Below, piece by piece: positions 52,796 through 61,295 of a stretch of 64,000 nt of DNA. Under the pieces are notes generated by a model. That model did no database searches. It was not told the origin of the DNA and saw only the letters and a list, made by a program, of their open reading frames with translations. Position 1 is the stretch's first letter, and each line of letters begins with the position of its first letter. Source of the stretch: Pectobacterium aroidearum. Lineage in GTDB: Bacteria > Pseudomonadota > Gammaproteobacteria > Enterobacterales > Enterobacteriaceae. The position numbers were made by a program, and so were the translations under genes. The DNA is taken from the NCBI RefSeq assembly GCF_041228105.1, contig NZ_CP166097.1, positions 4,030,001 to 4,094,000 of the forward strand. Direction: 5' to 3'.

Positions 52796-53477
52796 GATTA
52801 AGAAGCGTTATTCGTTTGTTATAATCCACCGGGCACATACATTATTTACGATAATAAAACCTATGGAATAATCTTAAAATCACTGCACTACAGTAAAAAA
52901 AATCATCTATAAGAGAAAAATCAATTATATAGTGCCTTACGGGCTCGTAATCAGGCAAGGATAAAAAACTTACCTATTTGTTGTCAAAGATTATTTAACT
53001 TTCATTTAAGCTTCATACAAACAAAAAGACATTTCATTATTTTTATAAACCCATAGATATTCCACGCCATTCCACATCAAAAACAGCGAATGAAAATAAC
53101 ACATTGAATTAAAATAAATTATCTCGATGGTTATATTTATAGTGCCTTATTCCCCACCAGAGCATAAAAATCAAATATCAGAATAAAAACCTAAATAAAC
53201 ATAAATTTAAAATATTTAATCTAAATAAAAGTAATCAATACAATATATTTGACCAAAAAACTCTCCAACACTACCATCCATCTAGTTTCAGCGTCATCGA
53301 TTGGGGAAGCGGATAAATATATTCAGTCCGTGCAAGGCGATAAGCCGTTACCCGTCAGAAAAGGCATTGTAAAGGTATTACAAAAGAAATGGCACTACTC
53401 ATTATGCATGAATGCGTTCGCACTCATGAGAGTAGCGCGCATGTTTTAAATAATGTAACCAATAGAGAGAGCGTAAT
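52796..53477. promoter_or_regulatory. AT-rich regulatory region upstream of the fimbrial subunit
   Basis: About 680 bases, very AT-rich, no credible gene. Contains the 12-bp direct repeat TATAGTGCCTTA at 52928-52939 and 53138-53149. Long AT-rich promoters of this kind are typical of H-NS-silenced fimbrial operons. I found no invertible-element inverted repeats of the fimS type. Confidence 0.6.
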
Positions 53478-54026
53478 ATGAAACTATCAAAGATCACCCT
53501 GGCATCCCTCATCTCCGTGATATTCTCTGTCGGCGCACACGCTGCGGATTCACATAATGGAACGGTGACGTTTAAAGGGAAAATTATTGATACTCCTTGC
53601 TCAGTATCTCAGGAAGATTTGCACCAAACGATCGAGTTTGGCGAAATCAGCAAAACCGTGTTGGAAAACGGTGGCACGTCAGAAATTAAGCCGTTTGATA
53701 TCACATTAAAAGATTGCAGTCTGGATACCGCCACCAGCGCCAAAATTGTTTTCTCCGGCGGCGCAGCATCCGGCACCAATAATGAAATGCTGGCATTAAA
53801 CGGCAGCGCAACCGGTGCAGGTATTGCCGTAGAACGCGTCGGCGAAAAAATTAAATTCGACGGAACCACGCCAGCTGTTCCTGCTACGCCGTTGGCAAAC
53901 GGGGATAATGTTTTCTCCTTCACATCCTATGTCGCCAAACTCCCAACCCCACAGGAAGGTGAGTCACCAACAATCACCACAGGTGCTTTCTCCAGCACGG
54001 CTAATTTTGTTGTGTCTTATCAATAA
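53478..54026 (+). CDS. Type 1-like fimbrial major subunit
   Basis: 182-residue pilin precursor: signal peptide MKLSKITLASLISVIFSVGA cut at AHA-A. The mature protein starts with the donor strand NGTVTFKGKIIDTPCSV, and the two family cysteines are in DTPCSV and LKDCSL. It ends NFVVSYQ with the usual penultimate Tyr, recognised by chaperones. Sequence is intact, but the chaperone needed for export is not in this cluster because the downstream gene is rearranged, so it may no longer be assembled. Confidence 0.92.
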   Translation: MKLSKITLASLISVIFSVGAHAADSHNGTVTFKGKIIDTPCSVSQEDLHQTIEFGEISKTVLENGGTSEIKPFDITLKDCSLDTATSAKIVFSGGAASGTNNEMLALNGSATGAGIAVERVGEKIKFDGTTPAVPATPLANGDNVFSFTSYVAKLPTPQEGESPTITTGAFSSTANFVVSYQ

Positions 54027-54081
54027 AATATTGATGCGCTAACCATCCATTGCGCTAACAGCAGGGTATAGGCAATCAAAT

Positions 54082-54098
54082 GGGGAGGCCACCTCCCC
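54082..54098 (+). terminator. Hairpin between pilin and usher-hybrid gene
   Basis: GGGGAGG-CCA-CCTCCCC, 7-bp GC-rich stem followed by a weak T-rich run. Probably reduces read-through so that pilin is made in excess over the usher. Confidence 0.65.
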
Positions 54099-54134
54099 TA
54101 ATACATTCTTTATTCCACACGTGGTTTTACGTAC

Positions 54135-56852
54135 ATGGATATCTACAACGCTGTATCTGTTCAAGCACATATTCCTATGGCAATGAAGAATCTTACGTTC
54201 AAAGAAAAAATAAAATCAGCCTTATTTCGCTACGGTTTTTTTATTTTTTCTTTGAATACAACAGCGCTCAGTGCAACGGAATTTAACGTTAACGTACTGG
54301 ATGTCGATGAGCGTAGTGACATTGATCTTAGCCATTTTTCCGATCCTGAATACGTCACGCCCGGCACCTATCTTTTATCAATAAAAGTGAATGCGCGTGA
54401 AATACAGCAGGAGATGATTAGCTACCTGCCGGAAGGCAACCATCAGGCTCGGCCAACGGCCTGCCTCTCGCCTGAACTCGTTGATAAGCTGGCGCTGAAG
54501 AAAGAAGCACGCGACAAGGTCGAGCGATGGAATAACGGCGAGTGTGTCGATCTGACGCCCATTGCCGGCGTGAAAGTGTCTAACCAGATAGGTATGGGAA
54601 CGCTGAATATTACGATCCCTCAGGCCTGGCTGGCGTACAGCGATAGCAACTGGATTCCGCCCGAACAGTGGGATCACGGTATCGGCGGGGCGCTGCTGGA
54701 CTATAACCTCGTGGGTAACGTACGTCGTGATACCCATGGCAGAGGCACATCACACTATCTCAGCAGCTACGGCACTGCCGGGTTTAATCAGGGAGCCTGG
54801 CGCTACCGTGCCGATTACCGCTATTTTCTGCAAAAATCGCGCAACGGAAATCGCGATCGTTTCTCGTGGGATCAGTTTTACGCCTATCGCCCGCTGCCTA
54901 CGCTTTCAGCCGATCTCAAACTGGGTGAAATGTATTTCAGCAGCAACCTGTTCGATAGCTATCGCTTTACCGGCGTGTCATTAGCCAATAACGACAACAT
55001 GCTCCCACCTTCGTTGCGCGGCTACGCCCCCGAAATTCGCGGCGTCGCTAAATCAAACGCTACGGTGACCGTTACGCAAAATGGCCGACTTATCTATGAA
55101 ACCACCGTGCCAGCTGGCCCCTTTGCGATTCAGGATCTGAAGAACGGCGTCAGCGGCACGCTGGATGTCCGCGTGACGGAAGAAGACGGCACGGTGACGA
55201 CGTTCCAGACTGAATCGGCCAACCTGCCTTACCTGACACGGCCGGGACACGTGCAGTATAAACTCGCAGCCGGTAAACCCTCGAACACCAACCATCGCCT
55301 GCAAGGCCCAGCCTTTTCTGCCGCCGAGGCCTCATGGGGGTTATCTAACGCGTGGTCGGTGTACGGGGGCAGTATTTTGTCCGATGGCTACCAGTCCTGG
55401 TCGGCAGGCATTGGGAAAAACCTCTACCTGCTGGGCGCGCTGTCCGCTGACGTCACGCAGTCACGCGCAACGCTCCCAGCGACGTCGTCGCAAATGGGCC
55501 ATGCGTTCTCACTCAACTGGTCTAAATACTTCAACTCGATCGATAGCCAGATCAGTTTCGCGGGCTACCGCTTTTCAGAAAAAACCTACATGAGCATGGC
55601 GCAGTACCTCTACGCACTGAATCTGGATAATCGCTATCGCAATGAAAAAGAGCGCTACACCATTACACTTTCCAAAAATTTCGCGACGCGCGAGTCATAC
55701 TCATGGCTGAGCGGGCTATCGACCTATGTTACCTATACGCGCCAAACCTACTGGAATGAAGCCGAACAGGATCGCTACGGGGTTTCGCTGAACAAGTACT
55801 TTGATATCGGCGCCTTTACCCCGGCTAACATCTCCGGCAAACCCGGCGATGCAGATCAGATCACCGACGCGAACGGGAAAGTGGTTCAAGGCCGTAACCA
55901 GTTTACCGTCACGCCAGCCCATAAAATCTGGGTACAGGACACCTGGTTCTTCTCACCAGAATGGACGTTCAGCGGCGGTCTGGCCTATCAGCACGTAGAA
56001 CGTGACGGGACTAACCTCGGCAGTTTGTATAACGTCGCAGAGAAAAAGAACAAGAAATACCACGAGTTCCTGCCTAGCTTTAACGCAGCCTACCGCATCA
56101 ATACCGAAAATCAGGTGTTCTATAACATCACGCGTAACATGCGTACCCCGCCCAACTACGTTTTGTACAACGTTGGCGATTCCATCAATACCAAACCTGA
56201 GCTGAGCTGGAATCAGGAACTCGGCTGGCGCTTTCAGGACGAAGACATGCTGCTGAGCGCCTCGCTGTTCTTTATCCAGTTTACCGACCGTCAGATCTCC
56301 AGTCGTGACGCCAACGGCGATTACGAAATGATCAACGCCGGGAAAGTGGAAAACAAAGGGCTGGAACTGGAATGGAGCGGCAAGCTGCCTCATAACTTCA
56401 ACTACTTCGCCGCTTATACCTACACCGATACCGAGCAGAAAAACAATCTCGCCACCAGCGGTAGCCAGCTCCCCACCACGGGCAAGCAGGTCGCCAACGC
56501 ACCGAAAAACATGCTCAACCTCGGAGTGGGCTATGACGACGGCCTCTACTATGCCGGCGTAAACAGCCGCTATGTTGGCTCGTTCTACGGCGACATGACC
56601 AATGACGAGAAGATCGGCGGACGTACCGTTTTCGATCTCAGCGCCGGCGTCTATCTGCCAGTGGATAAGAAGATCGTGAAAAGCGCCACCTTACGCTTTG
56701 GCGTCAACAACCTGTTCGACAAAGAGTATCTCGACTCTGCGCGCTCCGTGAGCTTCAACTCAAGATCGTACAACGGCGTATCGGCAGGTACACCGTTTTA
56801 CAACGTTGGGGAAGAGCGCACCTTCAGCGCCTCACTGGAAGCCACGTTCTAA
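54135..56852 (+). CDS. Fimbrial usher / TonB-dependent receptor hybrid (in-frame fusion)
   Basis: One open frame of 905 codons built from two families. Residues to about 560 are a FimD/PapC-type usher: signal sequence, N-terminal subunit-binding domain, plug region (VTQNGRLIYETTVPAGPFAI, GTLDVRVTEEDGT) and first half of the barrel, to RYGVSLNKYFDIGAF. From about residue 561 (TPANISGKPGDADQ, near base 55812) it becomes the C-terminal half of a TonB-dependent receptor (VTPAHKIWVQDTWFF, RYVGSFYGDM, LRFGVNNLFDKEY) ending in Phe. Missing are the usher C-terminus, the chaperone and adhesins, and the receptor's plug, TonB box and front barrel. Starts at 54177 or 54183 are also possible. Probably non-functional for both tasks. 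Confidence 0.88.
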   Translation: MDIYNAVSVQAHIPMAMKNLTFKEKIKSALFRYGFFIFSLNTTALSATEFNVNVLDVDERSDIDLSHFSDPEYVTPGTYLLSIKVNAREIQQEMISYLPEGNHQARPTACLSPELVDKLALKKEARDKVERWNNGECVDLTPIAGVKVSNQIGMGTLNITIPQAWLAYSDSNWIPPEQWDHGIGGALLDYNLVGNVRRDTHGRGTSHYLSSYGTAGFNQGAWRYRADYRYFLQKSRNGNRDRFSWDQFYAYRPLPTLSADLKLGEMYFSSNLFDSYRFTGVSLANNDNMLPPSLRGYAPEIRGVAKSNATVTVTQNGRLIYETTVPAGPFAIQDLKNGVSGTLDVRVTEEDGTVTTFQTESANLPYLTRPGHVQYKLAAGKPSNTNHRLQGPAFSAAEASWGLSNAWSVYGGSILSDGYQSWSAGIGKNLYLLGALSADVTQSRATLPATSSQMGHAFSLNWSKYFNSIDSQISFAGYRFSEKTYMSMAQYLYALNLDNRYRNEKERYTITLSKNFATRESYSWLSGLSTYVTYTRQTYWNEAEQDRYGVSLNKYFDIGAFTPANISGKPGDADQITDANGKVVQGRNQFTVTPAHKIWVQDTWFFSPEWTFSGGLAYQHVERDGTNLGSLYNVAEKKNKKYHEFLPSFNAAYRINTENQVFYNITRNMRTPPNYVLYNVGDSINTKPELSWNQELGWRFQDEDMLLSASLFFIQFTDRQISSRDANGDYEMINAGKVENKGLELEWSGKLPHNFNYFAAYTYTDTEQKNNLATSGSQLPTTGKQVANAPKNMLNLGVGYDDGLYYAGVNSRYVGSFYGDMTNDEKIGGRTVFDLSAGVYLPVDKKIVKSATLRFGVNNLFDKEYLDSARSVSFNSRSYNGVSAGTPFYNVGEERTFSASLEATF

Positions 56853-56881
56853 TCCGTTAATAGTCTAAGTACAGAGCAAAA

Positions 56882-56985
56882 CGGGGGAATGGGATAGAAG
56901 AGTAAAGCGTCCGCGCCAAGGATGGCGCGGCTCGAGCTTACAGGGATGTACTTGCAGCGTCTTTACGATCTACCCATTACCCCCG
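56882..56985. repeat. MITE-like dispersed repeat, short copy
   Basis: 104-bp element with imperfect terminal inverted repeats: CGGGGGAATGGGATAGAAGA at the left; the right end reverse-complemented reads CGGGGGTAATGGGTAGATCG. Internal GCGCCAAGGATGGCGC. Its arms match the outer parts of the element at 16941-17121 in opposite orientation. Non-coding. Confidence 0.78.
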
Positions 56986-57046
56986 TCCGACACACGTCGT
57001 CGCTAATCACAAACAACGCCCAACACGGCAACAGAAGGATCAGGCC

Positions 57047-57730
57047 ATGAACGCCGATATGCTGCACGAGATTATTTTCTACGTCATGTACGCTGCACTG
57101 GTGATCGCACTGATGATCATCATCGAACGCAGTCTCTATTTTTCCTATACGCGTCGGCAGGCCAAGCGTCTGGATCGCGCCCTAACGGCAGATATTCGCC
57201 ACGTGCACGATCTACCGGATGCGCTGACCCAGCGCCCCAGCTTGCCCATCACGGTCGTCACCCCCGTGTTAGCGCAGTCACACCAGGTAGAAAATCGCGA
57301 TGCGCTGAACGACCTGATCGACGCACAATATCTGCAAAGTAAGCCGCAGCTGTCGCGCGGACTATGGATTTTGGAAACTGTCGTCACCGCGGCACCGTTA
57401 CTGGGGCTGCTCGGCACAATCATGGGGATCATCGAAACCTTCAAAGCCCTGTCCGCTGCGGGCATCTCTGACCCGAGCCAGGTTTCTGCCGGAATGGGAA
57501 CGGCGCTGTACGCCACCGGGCTGGGGATCGCCATCGCGCTGGTTTGCCTGCTGGGGAACAATTTCCTGCAAAGCCGAATGGAACACATCAACGAAATGCT
57601 GAAAGTCCTGCTGATTCGCGCCGGAATGCCGCATACTCGCCAACAGAAAGCGGGCCATGCTGCCACGCACCATTCCATGACAGGCAGTGCAGTAACAGAA
57701 AAAGCGATGGCGGAGAAGCGCTATGCTTAA
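57047..57730 (+). CDS. exbB: ExbB/TolQ-family proton channel protein
   Basis: 227 residues with three transmembrane helices: near 10-28, and the conserved pair near 110-140 and 155-180 (ETVVTAAPLLGLLGTIMGI; GMGTALYATGLGIAIALVCLL). It carries the family's T/A-rich ion-path residues. Such proteins power TonB-dependent receptors, and this one follows the receptor remnant. However, no exbD or tonB follows; the next gene overlaps its end by eight bases and encodes a phospholipase D-like protein. It would have to use partners from elsewhere. Confidence 0.88.
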   Translation: MNADMLHEIIFYVMYAALVIALMIIIERSLYFSYTRRQAKRLDRALTADIRHVHDLPDALTQRPSLPITVVTPVLAQSHQVENRDALNDLIDAQYLQSKPQLSRGLWILETVVTAAPLLGLLGTIMGIIETFKALSAAGISDPSQVSAGMGTALYATGLGIAIALVCLLGNNFLQSRMEHINEMLKVLLIRAGMPHTRQQKAGHAATHHSMTGSAVTEKAMAEKRYA

Positions 57731-59063
57731 GCGGGATGGTTTCACCAATCCGGGGCGACGCTGGAAGCATGGCATCAACACGCTGCTAACAGGAGGCGTA
57801 TTGTTTATTGTAAGTGCGTCAGCCCATGCCGACGCCAGCACTAGCGGCTATCGTATTCCCGGCTATGAATTAGTGTATGACGCCCCGGTAGAAACCACGC
57901 TGACCGCCCCTGATTTACGCCCCAGCGATGCGGTGTGGATATCCCTTTTTGATAATGCCCAGCACACCATTGAACTGGGTCAATTCTATGTCGCGAATCA
58001 GGCGGGAACTCGTTTTGATAACGTCTTACAGCATCTGCGTGCCGCTGGCGAGCGCGGCGTGCGAATCCGCCTGCTGCTTGAAGAAAAAGGGCTAAAAATT
58101 TCTACGCAGGACACGCTGGAACAGCTCAAAACGATTCCGAACCTGGAACTGCGCGTGATTCCTTTTGAACGTCTGAGCGGCGGCATTGTGCATGCCAAAT
58201 ACCTGCTGGTTGATGGCAAACAGGCCTACATGGGCAGCCAGAATCTTGACTGGCGGGCGCTGGAACACATTCACGAAACGGGGTTGTTGATCGACGATCC
58301 GCACGTGGTGAATCAGATTAGCGCTATTTTTGAACAAGACTGGCAGGCGCAGGCGCGGCTGGCCCACGGTGAAACCGTGCCACCGTTGCCCGCTGCAACA
58401 CAGCACGTCGATCGTTCGGGCAACTATCTGGTTGCCAGCCCCAAAGCATTCAATCCCGCTGGCGTGATAGATTCCGAAGAAGAACTCCCTCGCCTGCTGG
58501 CAGAAGCCCAGCAGCAGGTACGCATTCAGGTGATGGATTACGTCCCGCTCTCCTACGGCCCGGATAAAACGCGCCCGTACTACGCGGTTATCGATAACGC
58601 GATTCGCGCTGCCGCCGCACGCGGCGTCCAGATCGAGCTGATGGTGTCCGAATGGAGCACCAAAATGCCGAACATCGCCTACCTGAAAAGTCTGGCGGTG
58701 CTACCCAACATCCAGATTAAAACGGTGTCGATCCCCCAGGCCAGCAGCGGTTTTATCCCGTTTGCTCGCGTGATCCACAGTAAGATCATGACCATCGATG
58801 GCAAAAAAGCCTGGATCGGAACCAGCAACTGGAGCGGCGGTTATCTGGATAATTCACGCAATCTGGAGATGGTGATTCAGAACCCAGAGATGGCACAGCG
58901 GGTAGACATGCTTTATACACAACTGTGGGACAGCGCCTATGCACATCCCCTGCGCATTGATTATGATTACCCTCGACCCGATCCGGGTGGCATGAAAGAA
59001 AAAGATCAGGAGAAGGCAAACAGCCCTTCGTCCACGACAGGCGGCACGGTCAACGCACCGTAG
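57723..59063 (+). CDS. Secreted phospholipase D-like phosphodiesterase
   Basis: 446 residues. Long basic N-terminus then a hydrophobic signal segment (LLTGGVLFIVSASAHA), so exported. Two HKD motifs are complete: His157-Lys159-Asp164 with GSQN, and His352-Lys354-Asp359 with GTSNW. The two-motif layout forms one active site that cleaves phosphodiesters. C-terminal tail low-complexity (KEKDQEKANSPSSTTGG). With exbB before and a phytase-like esterase after, it suggests a phosphate-scavenging or membrane-lipid-attacking set. Confidence 0.88.
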   Translation: MLKRDGFTNPGRRWKHGINTLLTGGVLFIVSASAHADASTSGYRIPGYELVYDAPVETTLTAPDLRPSDAVWISLFDNAQHTIELGQFYVANQAGTRFDNVLQHLRAAGERGVRIRLLLEEKGLKISTQDTLEQLKTIPNLELRVIPFERLSGGIVHAKYLLVDGKQAYMGSQNLDWRALEHIHETGLLIDDPHVVNQISAIFEQDWQAQARLAHGETVPPLPAATQHVDRSGNYLVASPKAFNPAGVIDSEEELPRLLAEAQQQVRIQVMDYVPLSYGPDKTRPYYAVIDNAIRAAAARGVQIELMVSEWSTKMPNIAYLKSLAVLPNIQIKTVSIPQASSGFIPFARVIHSKIMTIDGKKAWIGTSNWSGGYLDNSRNLEMVIQNPEMAQRVDMLYTQLWDSAYAHPLRIDYDYPRPDPGGMKEKDQEKANSPSSTTGGTVNAP

Positions 59064-59096
59064 CCGCAACCAGAATGACAGTTGATGGGGAATCGC

Positions 59097-60458
59097 ATGA
59101 AACACACGTTGTTAGCACTGCTGGTTGCCGGATTTTTGCCGTTCAGCGCTCAGGCCGCAGGAGAAAAAGTGACGCGCTATGTCGTCACCTTCCCGGCCAG
59201 TGAGCGTGTTGCGTATCAGGGCAAATTCGCCCAGAACTTCCCCAACGGCCTGCCTGTCGGCATTGGTTCCGGCCTCTATTTTACTGGTAAGCAGGGTGAC
59301 GACCTGATGTTCTCCACCGTCACCGATCGCGGCCCGAATGCCGATGCCCCGCAAGTCGGCGAAAAAGAAGCCAAGATTTTCGCTAGCCCTGACTACGCGC
59401 CGCTCATCATGGATATCCGAGTCAGTGCGAAAGTGGCCGAAGCGAGCAACCCCCGACCGCTACACGACGCCGAAGGCAATATCACCGGTCTGCCTCTGCC
59501 CGCAGACTTTATTGGCGCCACCAATGAAGTGGCGCTGAATGACGTGCTGCAACCGCTCAGCACCAGCCAGCGTGGGCTGGACACCGAAGGGATTACGCCA
59601 GACGGTAAAGGCGGCTTCTGGTTGTGTGACGAGTACGGCCCGTTCCTGATCCACGTTGATGCCAGCGGGAAGATCCTGCAAAAATTCGGGCCGACGCCTG
59701 CGGGCAATGAGCACTCGGTTGCCAGCGGCTTACCGAATATCATCAAGTGGCGTCAACCAAATCGGGGTTTTGAAGGGCTGACACGCCTGCCGGACGGCAC
59801 GATCGTCATGGCCGTACAAAGTACGCTGGATATCGACGGCAAAAGCAAAAACAAAGCACAGTTTACGCGTCTGGTGATGTTTAACCCGGAAACCAAGACC
59901 AGCCGCATGCTGGGTTACCCCATCAACATCGACAGCTATAAGAAAGCGAAGGATGCCAAAATCGGCGATATCGTGGCGCTGGATAATCAGCGCATTCTGC
60001 TGGTCGAGCAAGGGGCAGATAAAGACAAGCAGATACAGAACCGCATCTATCTGGTCGATCTCAGCAAAGCGAGCGATCTGACGCCGTTCGATGTCGATGG
60101 GAAATCACCAGAATTTGACGATCTCGCCCAGTTGGAAAAGCGCGGCATTACGCTGGCGCACAAGCAGGAGCTGGTAGATCTGCGCAAGCTTGGCTGGCAG
60201 CAGGAGAAAGTTGAGGGGCTGGCGCTGGTCGATAAACAAACGCTGGCCGTTATTAACGACAACGACTTTGGTCTGCAATCCGTGCTGCAATCACCGGTGA
60301 AAGCGAAAGATAAGGCAGACGACTATCAGGTCACTGCCGATGGCAAACTCACGCGAAACGGAAAAGCAGTCGATACAACACTGGAAATCAAACCGTTAGA
60401 GAAGCCAGAAGCCGACAACGAACTGTGGGTGATTCATCTGGCACAACCGCTGAAGTAA
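59097..60458 (+). CDS. Secreted 'esterase-like activity of phytase' family protein
   Basis: 453 residues with signal peptide MKHTLLALLVAGFLPFSAQA. The family beta-propeller motifs are visible: TVTDRGPNAD near residue 85, GLDTEGITPDGKGGFWLCDEY near 165, NRGFEGLTRLPDGTI near 220 and KVEGLALVD near 370. These are the acidic metal-binding loops of phytase-like esterases. ATG at 59097 has GGGGA upstream. Follows the phospholipase D-like gene by 33 bases, probably co-transcribed; phosphoester substrate inferred. Confidence 0.88.
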   Translation: MKHTLLALLVAGFLPFSAQAAGEKVTRYVVTFPASERVAYQGKFAQNFPNGLPVGIGSGLYFTGKQGDDLMFSTVTDRGPNADAPQVGEKEAKIFASPDYAPLIMDIRVSAKVAEASNPRPLHDAEGNITGLPLPADFIGATNEVALNDVLQPLSTSQRGLDTEGITPDGKGGFWLCDEYGPFLIHVDASGKILQKFGPTPAGNEHSVASGLPNIIKWRQPNRGFEGLTRLPDGTIVMAVQSTLDIDGKSKNKAQFTRLVMFNPETKTSRMLGYPINIDSYKKAKDAKIGDIVALDNQRILLVEQGADKDKQIQNRIYLVDLSKASDLTPFDVDGKSPEFDDLAQLEKRGITLAHKQELVDLRKLGWQQEKVEGLALVDKQTLAVINDNDFGLQSVLQSPVKAKDKADDYQVTADGKLTRNGKAVDTTLEIKPLEKPEADNELWVIHLAQPLK

Positions 60459-60519
60459 CCTTTAGTCTGGCTTCCACCGCAGGAGCGAAGTGGAAGCCAT
60501 CATTCAGCGCGGCAGGCAC

Positions 60520-61206
60520 TCAGGCGTGCTCGAACCAATCGCTATTCTGTTGCGCAATCGGCGTGATCGAATAGATCATTTCCTGCAAATGTTCACGAAT
60601 CGCTTTTTCCGCTGCATCGGGATCCCGCGCTTTCAGGGCGCTAAAAATCAGATAGTGCTGTTGGATCAGACTGACCGGCGGAGAAACCTGGCTCAGGCTG
60701 AGAAAACGCACGCGGTCCATCGTCGCTTTGATCGATTCGATGGTTTCCCACGCCAGCGGACAGTTGGCAATTTGCGTCAGAAGCTGATGGAAGCTGTCAT
60801 CGAGGCTAAGGAACTCGCGCACTTGTTCATTCTGTGCAGCCAGTTCCTGACGGCGTAAATTGTGCTCCAGCGTCAGCAGTTGTTCATCCGTCACCATTTC
60901 TGCCGCCCGACGTACAATCGCGCATTCCAGCGCCTGACGGATAAAGCGGGCATCTGCTACGCGTTGCTCGGAGATCTTCATGACAAACGTGCCGCGCTGC
61001 GGCAGGATCTGCACCAGCCCAGCCTCTGCCAGCTTGATAAAAGCCTCTCGAACCGGCTGGCGAGACACATCAAAACGCACAGAAATTTCTTTTTCAGACA
61101 GCAGCTTACCCGGCGGAATATTGCATTCCACAATGTCTTTGCGCAGTACGCGATAAATTTGCTGGTTGACTGGTTCGTTGTTGTTGATCTGAAAAGAGGT
61201 ATCCAT
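60520..61206 (-). CDS. rspR: GntR/FadR-family regulator RspR (YdfH)
   Basis: 228 residues from ATG 61206 ([20 protein letters not shown]); a TTG at 61224 is less likely. N-terminal winged helix about 20-75 ([21 protein letters not shown]), C-terminal FCD ligand domain with metal-binding His/Asp positions ([16 protein letters not shown]). Close in sequence to what I know of E. coli RspR (YdfH). It is followed here by ydfI and ydfJ homologues on the same strand, which fits control of sugar-acid uptake and oxidation. Confidence 0.9.
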   Translation of the reverse strand: MDTSFQINNNEPVNQQIYRVLRKDIVECNIPPGKLLSEKEISVRFDVSRQPVREAFIKLAEAGLVQILPQRGTFVMKISEQRVADARFIRQALECAIVRRAAEMVTDEQLLTLEHNLRRQELAAQNEQVREFLSLDDSFHQLLTQIANCPLAWETIESIKATMDRVRFLSLSQVSPPVSLIQQHYLIFSALKARDPDAAEKAIREHLQEMIYSITPIAQQNSDWFEHA

Positions 61207-61295
61207 GCCGCTGTGCTTAGCCAAGAAATTTACCGCTTATGATACACGCTTAGCGCAGCGAGTGTCAGTGTTACCGCACCCGCTGCGCTTTCGTC

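Noticed and set aside
53249..53449. 66-codon plus-strand frame upstream of the pilin gene
   Set aside because: Starts with TTG, has no ribosome-binding site and no recognisable family; lies in AT-rich promoter DNA.
52800..53477. Possible invertible promoter (fimS-like phase switch)
   Set aside because: No pair of matching inverted repeats was found and no fimB/fimE-type recombinase is next to the fimbrial gene; only a direct repeat is present.
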